A stretch of DNA of 64,000 nucleotides from Nocardia australiensis (GCF_020733705.1 NZ_JAJFZM010000005.1:186001-250000); one strand, 5' to 3'; positions 49,622 to 59,171 are shown, numbered from the stretch's first letter. Program-made: numbers and translations. Notes: generated from the letters alone by a model not told the origin.

Positions 49622-50005
49622 CTAGGTGGAAGGGCGGACGCGGTGGTGTCCGCGCTGACGCGTCAGCCATATCAACCCGGCCCACGACAGCACAATGCAG
49701 GCCACGACCAGCACGCGTACCAAACCGAGCGCGCTCTCCGGGTAGATGACGCCGGTCAGGTAGTGGTCGATGAATCCGCTCGATGGCAACCCGGCGTCGC
49801 CTGCTCGTAGCCGTGCCCAGTTCTCGAGATAGGTGAGCGGACAGGCGAAGCCGAACAGCACCGTGCTGAAACCCCAGCTGACGGCGAGCACGTGCAGCCA
49901 GACGGTGCGTGGCCATCGCCACGCGATGAAACCGCCGACGACAACGTAGGCGACGAACGCGAAATGCACGGCGGCGGTGACGTCGACGAGCAGTTGGTAC
50001 GGCAC
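49622..50005 (-). CDS. DUF2784 family membrane protein
   Basis: Predicted 127-aa protein with three to four transmembrane helices, including FAFVAYVVVGGFIAWRW, and the conserved CPLTYLENWARLRAG and FIDHYLTGVIYPE motifs of DUF2784. Function unknown. GTG 50005 start. Confidence 0.88.
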   Translation of the reverse strand: MPYQLLVDVTAAVHFAFVAYVVVGGFIAWRWPRTVWLHVLAVSWGFSTVLFGFACPLTYLENWARLRAGDAGLPSSGFIDHYLTGVIYPESALGLVRVLVVACIVLSWAGLIWLTRQRGHHRVRPST

Positions 50006-50046
50006 ACGTCCAGTTTAGTTGGTCGCCGGTCGGTGACCGGCCGTCT

Positions 50047-51504
50047 TCACCAGGGTGAGGGCTGGTAGTCCTTGAGGAAGCAGCCGTGCAGGTCGGTCCC
50101 GTTTTCGCCCTGCACGATCGGGTCGTAGACGCGGGCGGCGCCGTCGACCAGGTCCAGCGGTGCGTGGAAGCCCTCTTCGGCGAGGCGCAGCTTCGTGTAG
50201 TGCGGTCGCTCGTCGGTGATCCAGCCGGTGTCGACGGCGGTCATCAGAATGCCGTCTTCCTCGAGCATTTCCCGGGAACTGGTGCGGGTCAACATATTCA
50301 ACGCGGCCTTGGCCATATTGGTGTGCGGGTGGCCAGGACCCTTGTAGGCGCGGGAGAACTGGCCCTCCATGGCGGACACGTTCACCACGTACTTGCGACG
50401 CGCTGGGGCGGCGGCCATGGACGGGCGCAGCCGGGAGACCAGGATGAAGGGCGCGACCGAATTGCACAGCTGCACTTCGAGCAACTCGGTCGGATCCACT
50501 TCGGCGACGGTCTGCACCCAGCTGTTGGTATGCGCGAGGTCGGGCACCAGCCCGCCCGCGTCGATGGCGACGCCCTGCGAAATACGTTCCGGTGTGGCGG
50601 ATCCCGCGACCAGAGCCAGCTCGGCGACATCGGCGGCGGTCAAGCTCGGGGCGAGCGAGGCGGTCAGCGCGGTCGGGTGGGCCTGCATGGTCTTGCCGAA
50701 GGTCACGAGTTCGGGCAGCGTCCCGGCGGGCAATGGCCCAGTTTCGGCGTCGACCAGCGCGCTGTAGGCGCCGGGGGAGCGTCGCACGGTCTGCGCGGCG
50801 TTATTGATGAGGATGTCGAGAGGGCCCTGCGCGGCGACGTCGTCGGCGAGGGCTACCACCTGCGCCGGATCGCGCAGGTCGATACCGACGATGCGCAGCC
50901 GGTGCAGCCAATCGTCGCTGTCGTCCATGGCCGCGAAGCGGCGGATAGCGTCATTGGGGAAGCGGGTCGTGATGGTGGTGTGGGCTCCGTCGCGCAGCAG
51001 CCGAAGCGCGATGTACATCCCGATCTTCGCGCGGCCACCGGTCAGCAGCGCGCGCCGGCCGGACAGATCGGTGCGGGCATCGCGCTTCTCGTGGCTGCGC
51101 GCGGCGCATTCCGGGCATAGCTGATGGTAGAAGGCGTCGACCCGGGTATAGCGCTGCTTGCACATATAGCAGGGCCGTGGCCGCAGCAACGTGCCGGCGC
51201 TGGCGCCCGCGGCATTCGAGGTCAACGGTATGCCCGCGGTCTCGTCATCGATCCGGTTCGGCGATCCGGTCGCGGTCGCGGCGACGACCGCGCGGTCCGC
51301 CTCCGCCACCGCGTTCTTGGCCTCGGTGCGACGACGCAGCTTGAGCTTCTTGAACATGTGCCCGACAGCGCGCTGCACGGCGATCGAATCGGGATCCTGC
51401 TTGTCCAAACGCCCCGCCTGATCGAGCACTCGCAGGCAGATTGCCAGCTCGGCCGGGTCGATGGCCTGGGTTTCGGGCGAAGTCGACACGGTGTTCTCGG
51501 CCAT
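50047..51504 (-). CDS. SDR oxidoreductase with N-terminal zinc-ribbon-like domain
   Basis: Predicted 485-aa fusion. Residues about 1-105 are helical and charged. A C-x2-C...C-x2-C zinc-ribbon-like element (CYMCKQRYTRVDAF, then LCPECAARSHEKR) lies at about 112-140. The SDR Rossmann domain starts at RRALLTGGRAKIGMYIALRL, an atypical Gly pattern, with LDILINNAAQTVRR after it. The catalytic region YVVNVSAMEGQFSRAYKGPG followed by NMAKAALN suggests a shifted Tyr/Lys pair. Substrate unknown. ATG start AENTVSTSPETQ. A similar architecture occurs across Mycobacteriales. Confidence 0.85.
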   Translation of the reverse strand: MAENTVSTSPETQAIDPAELAICLRVLDQAGRLDKQDPDSIAVQRAVGHMFKKLKLRRRTEAKNAVAEADRAVVAATATGSPNRIDDETAGIPLTSNAAGASAGTLLRPRPCYMCKQRYTRVDAFYHQLCPECAARSHEKRDARTDLSGRRALLTGGRAKIGMYIALRLLRDGAHTTITTRFPNDAIRRFAAMDDSDDWLHRLRIVGIDLRDPAQVVALADDVAAQGPLDILINNAAQTVRRSPGAYSALVDAETGPLPAGTLPELVTFGKTMQAHPTALTASLAPSLTAADVAELALVAGSATPERISQGVAIDAGGLVPDLAHTNSWVQTVAEVDPTELLEVQLCNSVAPFILVSRLRPSMAAAPARRKYVVNVSAMEGQFSRAYKGPGHPHTNMAKAALNMLTRTSSREMLEEDGILMTAVDTGWITDERPHYTKLRLAEEGFHAPLDLVDGAARVYDPIVQGENGTDLHGCFLKDYQPSPW

Positions 51505-51993
51505 CGGAATGCGGGTTTATCCTTCGTGAACTGGGGCGGGGTCGCGTCTATTGTCGCATCGACGCCCGAGCCGGTCGGCGCGGGTGGTCGCGGCCGGCCG
51601 GACTGCCCGGCACCCCTTCCGGTCGGCAATCACAGCCGACCCGCTCGGCCGAGGTCGGCCACCACGCCGCCTCCACGATCCCGGCGCAATCGCGATTTTC
51701 CCGGTCGAGGTTGTATCGCCCCCGAGAGGGTCCCGCACGCAGCAAGTCGTACTGTCGGTGCGGAAATCCTTCCGGCTGCGCCAAGGGTGCCGTTATATCA
51801 ATCACCGATCTCTGGCTGGGTGACGCACGGCTGCCGCGCCCGCAGCAGACCGTCGAATATGCCCACTATTGGGAATGGTTGATCCTCGGTAGGACGGGCC
51901 GAACGGCCGATCAGTTTGCCGAACGAGTGAGGATACGATGTCGCGGTTCGCAGGTCACCCGGCAATCCGGGCACTCGACTGTCGGATGTCGCG
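51505..51993. other. Divergent intergenic region upstream of the transglycosylase-like gene
   Basis: About 490 bp between divergent genes with no gene I can support; several short frames are compositionally unlikely. It contains the inverted repeat at 51802-51823. Confidence 0.5.
51802..51823. repeat. TCACC-N12-GGTGA element, copy 3
   Basis: Perfect TCACC and GGTGA arms around GATCTCTGGCTG, the same arm-to-arm distance as at 17534 and 15821. It is 170 bp upstream of a leaderless transglycosylase-like gene. In the opposite orientation the spacer shows only weak likeness to the other copies. Confidence 0.4.
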
Positions 51994-53139
51994 ATGACTG
52001 GTACGCCTCCTCCTGGGCGCTGGGTCGTCAAGCTGGACCCTCCTGCTCATACAACGGCGGGATTTCGGGGAGCCCTGGCCACGTACAAGAAAATTATTCA
52101 AGACTTGGCGGATCAGATGTCGACGGGCAACCCGTCGGGGGCCCCGAAAGTGCTGAAGGAGCTCAGCGAGGAGGGTCTTGTCGATTCGCAGACTAATGGA
52201 GCGATGGCCAAAGATTACTCTGAGCGCCTCGGAAAGGTAGACGAGGTAAAAAAGGGGTTGGGCGACATGGACAAGGATGTCGATTTCTCAACCTTTGACG
52301 TGGCGGGAATCGTGAGTACCACCTTGTCCAAGTGTAAAGAGTGCGTGAAGCCCGCACAGGATGCCTTGAAGACTGCGCCCCCGCCGAGTGAAAAGACGGG
52401 CTTCGTTTCACGCGACTGGGAATCGCGGATGCTCGATATTGCGCTCAAAGCCCTCGTCAATGTGGCCGAAGCGATCCAAGGTGCGTCCGACGAGATCCTC
52501 GCCCATGCGGAGAAAATCACCGGTGCGTCTCCCATGAGCGATGGTTCGCGGCCCCTCAATACGGCTGCCGCCTCTGCTGGTGGCGGCGGAGGAGGTGGGT
52601 ACATGCCCAGCTACCCGGCGTCGAGTTCGGGTGGTGGTGGCGGCTACGCGTCACCGATTTCCACTGCCGGCAATTATTCACCGGGTCCTCCGGCGAGGGG
52701 CGATTACAAGGATTACCCAGGCACTCCCCTCGTTGACAGCGCAATCAAGGAAGCATTCGAGTACTACTTGAAAGAACATGTCCCGGCGGATGACCCCTTG
52801 CGCACAAATAAAGCGGTGCACGACGCGGCCCTTCAGAACTGGCTGGACGGTTATCGTGTCCTGACCAAGAGAGAATCCGATTACAATCCCAATGCCATGA
52901 ATAATTGGGATATTAACGCCGAAAACGGAACTCCGTCGGGCGGGCTGGCACAAGTCATCAAGCCCACTTTCGATTCGAACCATGTCAACGGAACCTCGAC
53001 TAATATGCTCGATCCGGTAGCGAATATCGCCGCTAGCATGGAGTACGTGACGAAGCGGTACGGCGTCCATCCCGACGGCAGCAACTTGGCGGCAGAAGTT
53101 CAGCAAGCACACCCGGGCGCTTCGGCGAAAGGCTACTGA
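51994..53139 (+). CDS. Leaderless lytic-transglycosylase-like protein
   Basis: Predicted 381-aa protein. Residues about 20-175 are helical, like ESX/WXG-type secretion domains (YKKIIQDLADQMSTG; DYSERLGKVDEVKKGLGDMD). A Gly/Ser/Tyr-rich linker (about 190-225) leads to a C-terminal SLT domain (about 250-381). The domain has the putative catalytic E294 in LTKRESDYNPNAMNNWDINA, then TPSGGLAQVIKPTFDSNH and DPVANIAASMEYVTKRYGVH. There is no Sec or Tat signal. It would cleave peptidoglycan glycan strands if exported, perhaps by a type VII system. GC content is lower than that of its neighbours. ATG 51994 has only a weak ribosome site. Confidence 0.8.
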   Translation: MTGTPPPGRWVVKLDPPAHTTAGFRGALATYKKIIQDLADQMSTGNPSGAPKVLKELSEEGLVDSQTNGAMAKDYSERLGKVDEVKKGLGDMDKDVDFSTFDVAGIVSTTLSKCKECVKPAQDALKTAPPPSEKTGFVSRDWESRMLDIALKALVNVAEAIQGASDEILAHAEKITGASPMSDGSRPLNTAAASAGGGGGGGYMPSYPASSSGGGGGYASPISTAGNYSPGPPARGDYKDYPGTPLVDSAIKEAFEYYLKEHVPADDPLRTNKAVHDAALQNWLDGYRVLTKRESDYNPNAMNNWDINAENGTPSGGLAQVIKPTFDSNHVNGTSTNMLDPVANIAASMEYVTKRYGVHPDGSNLAAEVQQAHPGASAKGY

Positions 53140-53240
53140 ACGCGACACCCGTCCATTGTTGACATCATGCCAATAGTGCTGGAATCTGAGAGCGAGGAGT
53201 CGGCACCGAGGCCGATCCGACGTGAGCAAAGGATTCGACG

Positions 53241-54386
53241 ATGGCGCGCGCCGCGTGGAGTGATGACGAGGTCGAGGCCGTACGCGACCTAGCCAAGACG
53301 TTCTTCGAGAAGGAAGTCGTTCCGCACGAGGAGAAGTTCGTCGCCCAGGGGCATCCCGACCGGGCGCTCTACAACCGGGCCGGTGAGCTCGGTCTGCTGT
53401 GTGCCGCGATCCCGGCCGAATATGGCGGTGGCGGCGGCACCTTCGCGCACGAGGCCGCCATCATCGAGGAACAGGCGTTCGCCGGGGATGGTTCCATGGG
53501 CATCCCGGTGCACAGCTCGATCATCGCGCCCTACCTGAACGAGTTCGGCTCCGAGGAACTCAAGCGGCGCGTGCTACCCAAGGCCGCCAGCGGCGAGATG
53601 GTGCTTTCGATCGGCATGACCGAACCGGGTACCGGCTCGGACCTACAGAACATCACTACTCGCGCGGTGCGCGAGGGCGACGAATACGTCATCACCGGCT
53701 CCAAGATCTTCATCACCAACGGCTGGCTCTGCGACGGCATCATCATCGCCGTCAAGACCGACCCGACCAAAGGTGCCGCGGGCGTGTCCCTGATCTTCGC
53801 CGAAGTCGGCGCGGACACCCCGGGCTTCACGCGCGGCCGGATTCTGAACAAAATCGGTGGCAAGGCTCAGGACACCGCCGAACTGTTCTTCGACGGCCTG
53901 CGAGTGCCCGCGTCCAACCTGCTCGGCGAGGCCGAAGGGCAGGGCTTCTATCAGATGATGCAGTTGCTCGCCCAGGAGCGACTGGTCACCGGCGTCATCG
54001 CGGTAGCGATGATGGAGAAGGCGGTCGGGCTTACCGTCGACTACACCAAGCAGCGCCAGGCGTTCGGTAAGCCGCTGTATGCCATGCAGAACACCAAGTT
54101 CGAATTGGCCGAGTGCGCGACCATCGCGAAGGTGAGTCGCACCTTCCTCGATGACTGCGTCGTCAAGCATCTGCGCGGCGAACTCGATATTCCCACTGCT
54201 GCGATGTCGAAGTACTGGTTGACCGACCAGCTCGGTATTGTGGTCGACCGCTGCCTGCAACTGTTCGGCGGCTACGGCTACATGACGGAGTATCCGATTT
54301 CCCAGCTCTACACCGGCGCTCGTGTGCTGCGCATCCTCGCGGGCAGCAACGAGGTGATGAAGGATCTCATTGCCCGATCTCTCTGA
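53241..54386 (+). CDS. Acyl-CoA dehydrogenase
   Basis: Predicted 381-aa flavoenzyme for alpha,beta-desaturation of an acyl-CoA. It has the MTEPGTGSD FAD-binding signature, YVITGSKIFITNG, QDTAELFFDGLRVP, the RQAFGKPL motif and QLFGGYGYMTEYP. The C-terminal LAGSNEVMKDLIARSL holds the Glu typical of short- and medium-chain members. It overlaps the downstream TetR gene by 17 bp, suggesting one operon for degradation of a specific acyl-CoA. Confidence 0.93.
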   Translation: MARAAWSDDEVEAVRDLAKTFFEKEVVPHEEKFVAQGHPDRALYNRAGELGLLCAAIPAEYGGGGGTFAHEAAIIEEQAFAGDGSMGIPVHSSIIAPYLNEFGSEELKRRVLPKAASGEMVLSIGMTEPGTGSDLQNITTRAVREGDEYVITGSKIFITNGWLCDGIIIAVKTDPTKGAAGVSLIFAEVGADTPGFTRGRILNKIGGKAQDTAELFFDGLRVPASNLLGEAEGQGFYQMMQLLAQERLVTGVIAVAMMEKAVGLTVDYTKQRQAFGKPLYAMQNTKFELAECATIAKVSRTFLDDCVVKHLRGELDIPTAAMSKYWLTDQLGIVVDRCLQLFGGYGYMTEYPISQLYTGARVLRILAGSNEVMKDLIARSL

Positions 54387-55041
54387 AGTCCGGCGTGAGA
54401 CGGCCTCGTCGGCGCAATCGGGCGCCGAGGAGGCCCAGCCACGCAGGCGCAGGCTCGAGCCCGACGAAAGGCGTGCGCAAATCCTCGCCTGCGCGATCGA
54501 TATGTTCGGCGAACGACCGTATGCGGCTGTATCGACCGCGGAACTGGCCCAGCGGGCCGGGGTCGCGCGCGGTCTGATCAACCACTACTTCGGCAACAAG
54601 CGCGACCTGTATCTGGCGGTGGTGCGCCGGATGGTGACGCTGCCCAGGCTCGACGACATGGTGGCACCGAGCGGCACCGATCGGGAACGTGTCGACGCAA
54701 GTGTGCACTGGCTGCTCGATGTCATCTCCGAGCACGGCAGTACCTGGGTGAAGGTGACCAGCCACGAAGGCGTCGGCAATGATCCCGAGGTACAGCAGAT
54801 CCTCGATCAAGCCGACGACGCGGCCGCCGAACGAACACTGCTGATGGTCGGACGCGCCGATTCCGCACACGATGCGCAATTGCGCGCCATGGTCCGCGCA
54901 TTCGGCGGTTTGGTGAAAGTGGCGGGCCGGGAATGGATCACGCGTGGCACTCTCACCCGAGACCAAGTGCACGAACTCCTCGCGGACATGCTGCTGACGC
55001 TCGTGACCGAAACAATGCCGAAGGTGGACCGCAGGCGTTGA
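54370..55041 (+). CDS. TetR-family regulator
   Basis: Predicted 223-aa regulator with a basic N-terminal extension and helix-turn-helix at about residues 35-80 (STAELAQRAGVARGLINHYFGNKRDLYLAVV). The TTG at 54370 is the start because AAGGA is five bases upstream and no ATG precedes the helix-turn-helix. It overlaps the acyl-CoA dehydrogenase gene and probably controls fatty-acid-type catabolism; the ligand may be an acyl-CoA. Confidence 0.85.
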   Translation: MPDLSEVRRETASSAQSGAEEAQPRRRRLEPDERRAQILACAIDMFGERPYAAVSTAELAQRAGVARGLINHYFGNKRDLYLAVVRRMVTLPRLDDMVAPSGTDRERVDASVHWLLDVISEHGSTWVKVTSHEGVGNDPEVQQILDQADDAAAERTLLMVGRADSAHDAQLRAMVRAFGGLVKVAGREWITRGTLTRDQVHELLADMLLTLVTETMPKVDRRR

Positions 55042-55051
55042 GCCGGGTCGA

Positions 55052-55411
55052 CTAGCCCGTCAGGCCCCTGGTGGGGGCAGCGCCGAGTCGCAACTGCTCG
55101 GCGCTGTAGCGCACGGCCGCGATATGTCCGGGTGCGTGCCCGTGCCTGCCGTACTTCAGCTCGATCACTTCCTCGCGACGATGTTCGACGATCAGTGCCG
55201 CTATTCCGACGATCCAGAGTGCGGCGGTCGCTACCGCCCCGATCTGCGCCCAACCGGTGAACCCGGATCCCGCCGCGGTGAGCGTGCACGCTATTCCGAC
55301 AATGCCGAATGCGCACAGGATCAATCCGGGCACGTTGTAGTTGTCCAAAAGCAGGTCGCCGGCCTGCGCGTGCCACGGCCGTTTTCGCGTCGAATCTTTG
55401 GCACCGAACAT
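55052..55411 (-). CDS. Small membrane protein
   Basis: Predicted 119-aa protein with two transmembrane helices (about 28-48 and 55-77; PGLILCAFGIVGIACTLTAA and IGAVATAALWIVGIAALIVE) and a basic C-terminal tail. I do not recognise the family. ATG 55411 is chosen over 55426 because GGGAGG lies four bases upstream. Converges on the TetR gene. Confidence 0.7.
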   Translation of the reverse strand: MFGAKDSTRKRPWHAQAGDLLLDNYNVPGLILCAFGIVGIACTLTAAGSGFTGWAQIGAVATAALWIVGIAALIVEHRREEVIELKYGRHGHAPGHIAAVRYSAEQLRLGAAPTRGLTG

Positions 55412-55643
55412 GGATCCTCCCTGCATGAGTCCCGCGCGGTAGGTTCGTGCGTTATGTGCCCAGCATGACCCTCCGGGGGGCGTTGCGCGAGAGGTCTATG
55501 CGCGTTTGTTATTTCGCGCTGCCAGTTCGCGTCGCACCGGGCATTATTACGCTTTGGTGACGGCCGATAGGACATTCGGGCTGAGATGGTGGCTTCGAGC
55601 AGAACGAGGTCCCGCGCGAGTGGTGATGTGAGAGGGACCTGGC

Positions 55644-56420
55644 ATGGTACGGACGGAACGCCGGGAGGCCGAGCGATGGCCGCAGACGCAGCAGGAAGGT
55701 CACTGGTCGCAGCCAGAGCCCGACGACCGCTGGGAAGAGGAGGAGTCACCGGAACGCCGCGCTGACCCGGAATACGAGGGGCGCAGGCGGACCGGTCGGC
55801 TGCGGGTAGAGGTCCCGCCGATTATCAATCCCTATTCCGTGGTGGCGTTGGTCGCGGCGTTGGTCGGATTGTTTCCGGTCGCGATCGTGTTCGGTCTAAT
55901 CGCTTTCAGTCACCCCCGCGGCAAGACCATGGCATTCTTCGCGCTGCTACTGGGAATTCTGGAAGTGGTCGCGGTGGCGGGGATTGTGTTGTTGAACAGC
56001 AATCTTTTTCCGGATGTCGTTACCCGCGCGGGAAAGACGGCGGCGATATCGGCGAGTCCTACCGCCGCGGTGCCACCCACCGTGGCCGATACGGCCCTGA
56101 CCACTCCCGTTCCGAAACCGACATCGGCGGCGGTCTCGAGCACCACGGCGGCCAACCCGGGTGTGGTGAAGCAGGCAACGGCATGCACCGACACCCAAGC
56201 GGGACTGATCGCGACGACGGCCGAGGGCAGCACGTTGCTATGCCTATCGGGTGGCGGTTCGAGCGGCCCATACAAATGGGCAGGCCCCTTTACCGTGGCG
56301 TCCACGGTTGCCGAAGTCGGTGGGAAATGTGATTCGACCGGCGCGAAGAGCGCCCGCACCGCCGACGGCCGGGCCCTGGTTTGTGAGGGACGCGCCTGGG
56401 CGGTGTGGATCACCGAGTGA
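55644..56420 (+). CDS. DUF4190-like membrane protein
   Basis: Predicted 258-aa protein. A charged N-terminal region (about 1-55) is followed by two hydrophobic helices (YSVVALVAALVGLFPVAIVFGL-like, written in parts, and FFALLLGILEVVAVAGIVLL) resembling DUF4190. An extracytoplasmic Thr/Ser/Ala-rich stalk leads to a small C-terminal domain with four Cys (ACTD, LLCLS, KCDS, LVCEG). Function unknown. ATG 55644 is preceded by GAGAGGGACC. Its stop is one base from the convergent LigD-like stop. Confidence 0.72.
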   Translation: MVRTERREAERWPQTQQEGHWSQPEPDDRWEEEESPERRADPEYEGRRRTGRLRVEVPPIINPYSVVALVAALVGLFPVAIVFGLIAFSHPRGKTMAFFALLLGILEVVAVAGIVLLNSNLFPDVVTRAGKTAAISASPTAAVPPTVADTALTTPVPKPTSAAVSSTTAANPGVVKQATACTDTQAGLIATTAEGSTLLCLSGGGSSGPYKWAGPFTVASTVAEVGGKCDSTGAKSARTADGRALVCEGRAWAVWITE

Positions 56421-56421
56421 G

Positions 56422-57423
56422 CTACTCCGCCTTTTTGGCGCGGCTGGGTTGAACACGGGGTGGTTCGTTGGGCATCTTCGGATACTGCGGCGGCCACGGG
56501 GCGTCCATCAAACCCGACGCCAGATCGCGTTCGGACATTTCCAGCAGCGCGGCGATGGATTGCGGGGGACGATCCGCCCACGGATCGCCGAGTTCGGCCA
56601 GGCGGTGCGGCACCGTCGCGATGGTGAGTTCGTCGGGGACGACAGTATCGAGTTCGGACCATGCGATCGGCGTAGACACCTGAGCGCCGACCTTCGGACG
56701 TACGCACCAGGCACCGAAAACCGTTTTGTGCGGCGCATTTTGGTTGAAGTCGATGAATACGCGGCTGCCGCGTTCCTCCTTCCACCATTGCGCGGTGATC
56801 TCATCGGGGTGGCGGCGCTCGAGTTCGCGAGCCAGCGCGACGGCGGCGGCACGGACCTGGTAGCCATCCCAATTCGGTTCCAGCGCGGCGTAAATGTGTA
56901 ATCCGCGTGAGCCGGAAGTCTTGATCCAGGTTTGGATTCCGAGTTCGGTGCACAGTTCGCGGGTCAGCACGGCGGCACGTTTGAGATCGTCGAATGTAAT
57001 GCCGGGGGACGGATCCAGGTCGATGCGAAGTTCATCGGCGATCTTCAGATCGTCGACGTGATTCGGCCAGACATGGAAACCCAAGCAGCCCTGGTTCACC
57101 GCCCACAGAATGTGTGCGAGATCGTATGCCACCAGTGCGTCGCTGGTGGTGCCGTTGGGGGTGGAGACCTCCACGGTGTGCAGCCAGTCCGGCGCGGATT
57201 TCGGTACCCGCTTCTGGAACCATGATTTGCCCGATGCGCCATCGGGATAGCGCTCCAGCAGCAGCGGACGATTGCCGACCACATTCAGGAAGGGCTGCGC
57301 CACCGCCTGGTAGTAACGCACGAGATCCAGTTTCGTCTCACCGCGCTTGGTGAAGTAGACCTTGCCGGGATTGCTGATGGTGACGGTCCTGCCTGCCACC
57401 TCGATATCTACGGACTCGCTCAT
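56422..57423 (-). CDS. LigD-type polymerase/primase (PolDom)
   Basis: Predicted 333-aa archaeo-eukaryotic-primase-like polymerase of the Rv3730c type. It is known for gap filling and ribonucleotide addition in DNA repair. The catalytic D-x-D is in ELRIDLDPSPGITFDDLK, with the third carboxylate region in SRVFIDFNQNAPHKT, and TSGSRGLHIYAAL is conserved. ATG 57423 overlaps the stop of the LigC gene by four bases. The pair mirrors Rv3730-Rv3731. No Ku gene is within the window. Confidence 0.92.
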   Translation of the reverse strand: MSESVDIEVAGRTVTISNPGKVYFTKRGETKLDLVRYYQAVAQPFLNVVGNRPLLLERYPDGASGKSWFQKRVPKSAPDWLHTVEVSTPNGTTSDALVAYDLAHILWAVNQGCLGFHVWPNHVDDLKIADELRIDLDPSPGITFDDLKRAAVLTRELCTELGIQTWIKTSGSRGLHIYAALEPNWDGYQVRAAAVALARELERRHPDEITAQWWKEERGSRVFIDFNQNAPHKTVFGAWCVRPKVGAQVSTPIAWSELDTVVPDELTIATVPHRLAELGDPWADRPPQSIAALLEMSERDLASGLMDAPWPPQYPKMPNEPPRVQPSRAKKAE

Positions 57424-58511
57424 CGCGTCTCCTCGGCGGCGGCGGTGAACAGGGTGCCCAATTCGGCAGGCGCGACCTCGTCGAGTTGGGCGTATGTGCA
57501 CGATTGCGGGGTGCGGTCGGTGCGGAACCGCACCAGCCTGCCGCCATGGCGTAATCGGCCCGACTGCACATGTTCGTAGCGGACCTCGGCAACCAACTCC
57601 GGGCGCAGCGCCTCCCACGAAAGGTCCTTGCCGCCGGTCCACCGGCTGACGCCGCCCGGCATTTTTCCGTCGGCTTTCGCCTGCGCCGCCGCGTCCGCCC
57701 ATTCGCGCCACGGATGATTCTCGAGCGCGTTCTCCCGCAACGGTTTCAGTTCCTCGACCAGTGACTTGCGCTTGGCCGCCGTGAAACTGCTCGCGACTCC
57801 GACATGATGCATATTGCCTTCGTCGTCGAAGAGTCCGAGCAGCAGCGAACCGACGCCTTCACCGTCCTTGTGCCACCGGAAACCGGCCACCACACAATCC
57901 GCGGTGCGCTCGTGTTTGACCTTGAACATCACCCGTTTGTCCGCGAGATAGGGCTGATCGTTCGATTTGACCATGACGCCGTCGAAACCGGCGCCTTCGA
58001 ATCGGGTGAACCAGTCCTCGGCGACATCGGGATCCTGCGTGATCGGGGTGAGGATCACCCGCGTGAGGCCGGTGTCGAGGATGGTTTCCAGCAGCCGCCT
58101 TCGCTGGCTGAACGGTTTCCCGGTCAGATCGTCCTCGCCGAGTGCGAGCAGATCGAAGGCGACGAAACTGGCCGGTGTTTCCTTGGCGAGCTTGTTCACC
58201 CGCGATGCCGCCGGGTGCAGCCGATTCTGCAGGATGTCGAAATCCAACCCCTGGTCGGTGACCACCACGATTTCGCCGTCCACCACGCATTTGTCCGGCA
58301 GCGCCTGCTTCAACAGCTCGGCGACCTCCGGGAAATATCTGGTCAGCGGACGATCATTGCGCGAACCGAGCTCGATCTCGTCGCCGTCGCGAAAGACAAC
58401 GCAGCGGAAGCCGTCCCACTTCGGCTCGTAACTCAGGCCCGGCTCGCGCGGGACGGACGGCGCCGTCTTCGCCAGCATCGGCCGGACGGGCGGCATCACC
58501 GGTAGCTCCAC
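57420..58511 (-). CDS. ligC: ATP-dependent DNA ligase LigC
   Basis: Predicted 363-aa ligase of the Rv3731 type. The adenylation lysine is K31 in YEPKWDGFRC (motif I), followed by LGSRNDRPLTRYFPE and VVDGEIVV (motifs Ia and III) and FDGVMVKS (motif IV). MFKVKHERTADCVVAGF (motif V) and an OB-fold C-terminus complete it. GTG 58511 has AGGAGG six bases upstream. Forms an operon with the polymerase. Confidence 0.94.
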   Translation of the reverse strand: MELPVMPPVRPMLAKTAPSVPREPGLSYEPKWDGFRCVVFRDGDEIELGSRNDRPLTRYFPEVAELLKQALPDKCVVDGEIVVVTDQGLDFDILQNRLHPAASRVNKLAKETPASFVAFDLLALGEDDLTGKPFSQRRRLLETILDTGLTRVILTPITQDPDVAEDWFTRFEGAGFDGVMVKSNDQPYLADKRVMFKVKHERTADCVVAGFRWHKDGEGVGSLLLGLFDDEGNMHHVGVASSFTAAKRKSLVEELKPLRENALENHPWREWADAAAQAKADGKMPGGVSRWTGGKDLSWEALRPELVAEVRYEHVQSGRLRHGGRLVRFRTDRTPQSCTYAQLDEVAPAELGTLFTAAAEETR

Positions 58512-58743
58512 TCGATCCTCCTAGGGTCGTTCCTTACCCATGTTGACGTGGTGGTCGACCAGGAATCATCGGTTCGCCACGGCCGTGGGTCCGGCTCGAT
58601 CGTAAGTGGCGGGTCCGACAAGAACGTGAACTTTCGGCGCGCGCGTCAGCCGCCGCAGCGGTTGGGCACACCGCACGAATCAGGTGCCCTGGTAAGTGGG
58701 AGTTCGCTGCTGCGAACGCGCGACCGGCTCGGTTGAACCGAAT

Positions 58744-59142
58744 TCAGTCCAGCCAGCCGTGCTGGTCGGCATAGGCGGTGAGCCGGTCGCGAATGGTGAG
58801 GATTTCGCCCGCAGTGAGGGCGGGGCTCGCATCCAGGAGGAGTTCGGTGATCTGGCGCTTGTGTTCGGCCGCGGACAGCGGGCCGGACGACGCGCGGTCC
58901 TTCTTATGCCGGGGAGCGGGTGGTGTCGGCGCACCGCCGACCGCGGTCAGATTGATCGCTTTCGGTCCGCGCTCGCCCTCGGTCACGTCGAATTCGAACA
59001 CGCGACCCTGACGCAACTGGTCTTCGTCCAATCCGATGTCGTTCACGTGTACGAACACATCCGGGCCACCGTCATCGGGACGAATGAACCCGAAACCCCG
59101 AGAGCCGTCGAACGACACCAATTTTCCGATGGACACCAACAC
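58744..59142 (-). CDS. Cold-shock-domain protein with C-terminal extension
   Basis: Predicted 132-aa protein. Residues 1-65 form the cold-shock domain, with RNP1 GFGFIRPDDGG and RNP2 VFVHVNDI. A Pro/Lys linker and an extra helical domain (about 88-132; AAEHKRQITELLLDASPALT) follow, making it twice the size of CspA. Likely an RNA chaperone. GAGGAG precedes the start; GTG 59136 is an alternative to GTG 59142. Confidence 0.9.
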   Translation of the reverse strand: MLVSIGKLVSFDGSRGFGFIRPDDGGPDVFVHVNDIGLDEDQLRQGRVFEFDVTEGERGPKAINLTAVGGAPTPPAPRHKKDRASSGPLSAAEHKRQITELLLDASPALTAGEILTIRDRLTAYADQHGWLD

Positions 59143-59171
59143 CCGCTCCTCGCCGTAGCTATCCGGCCACT

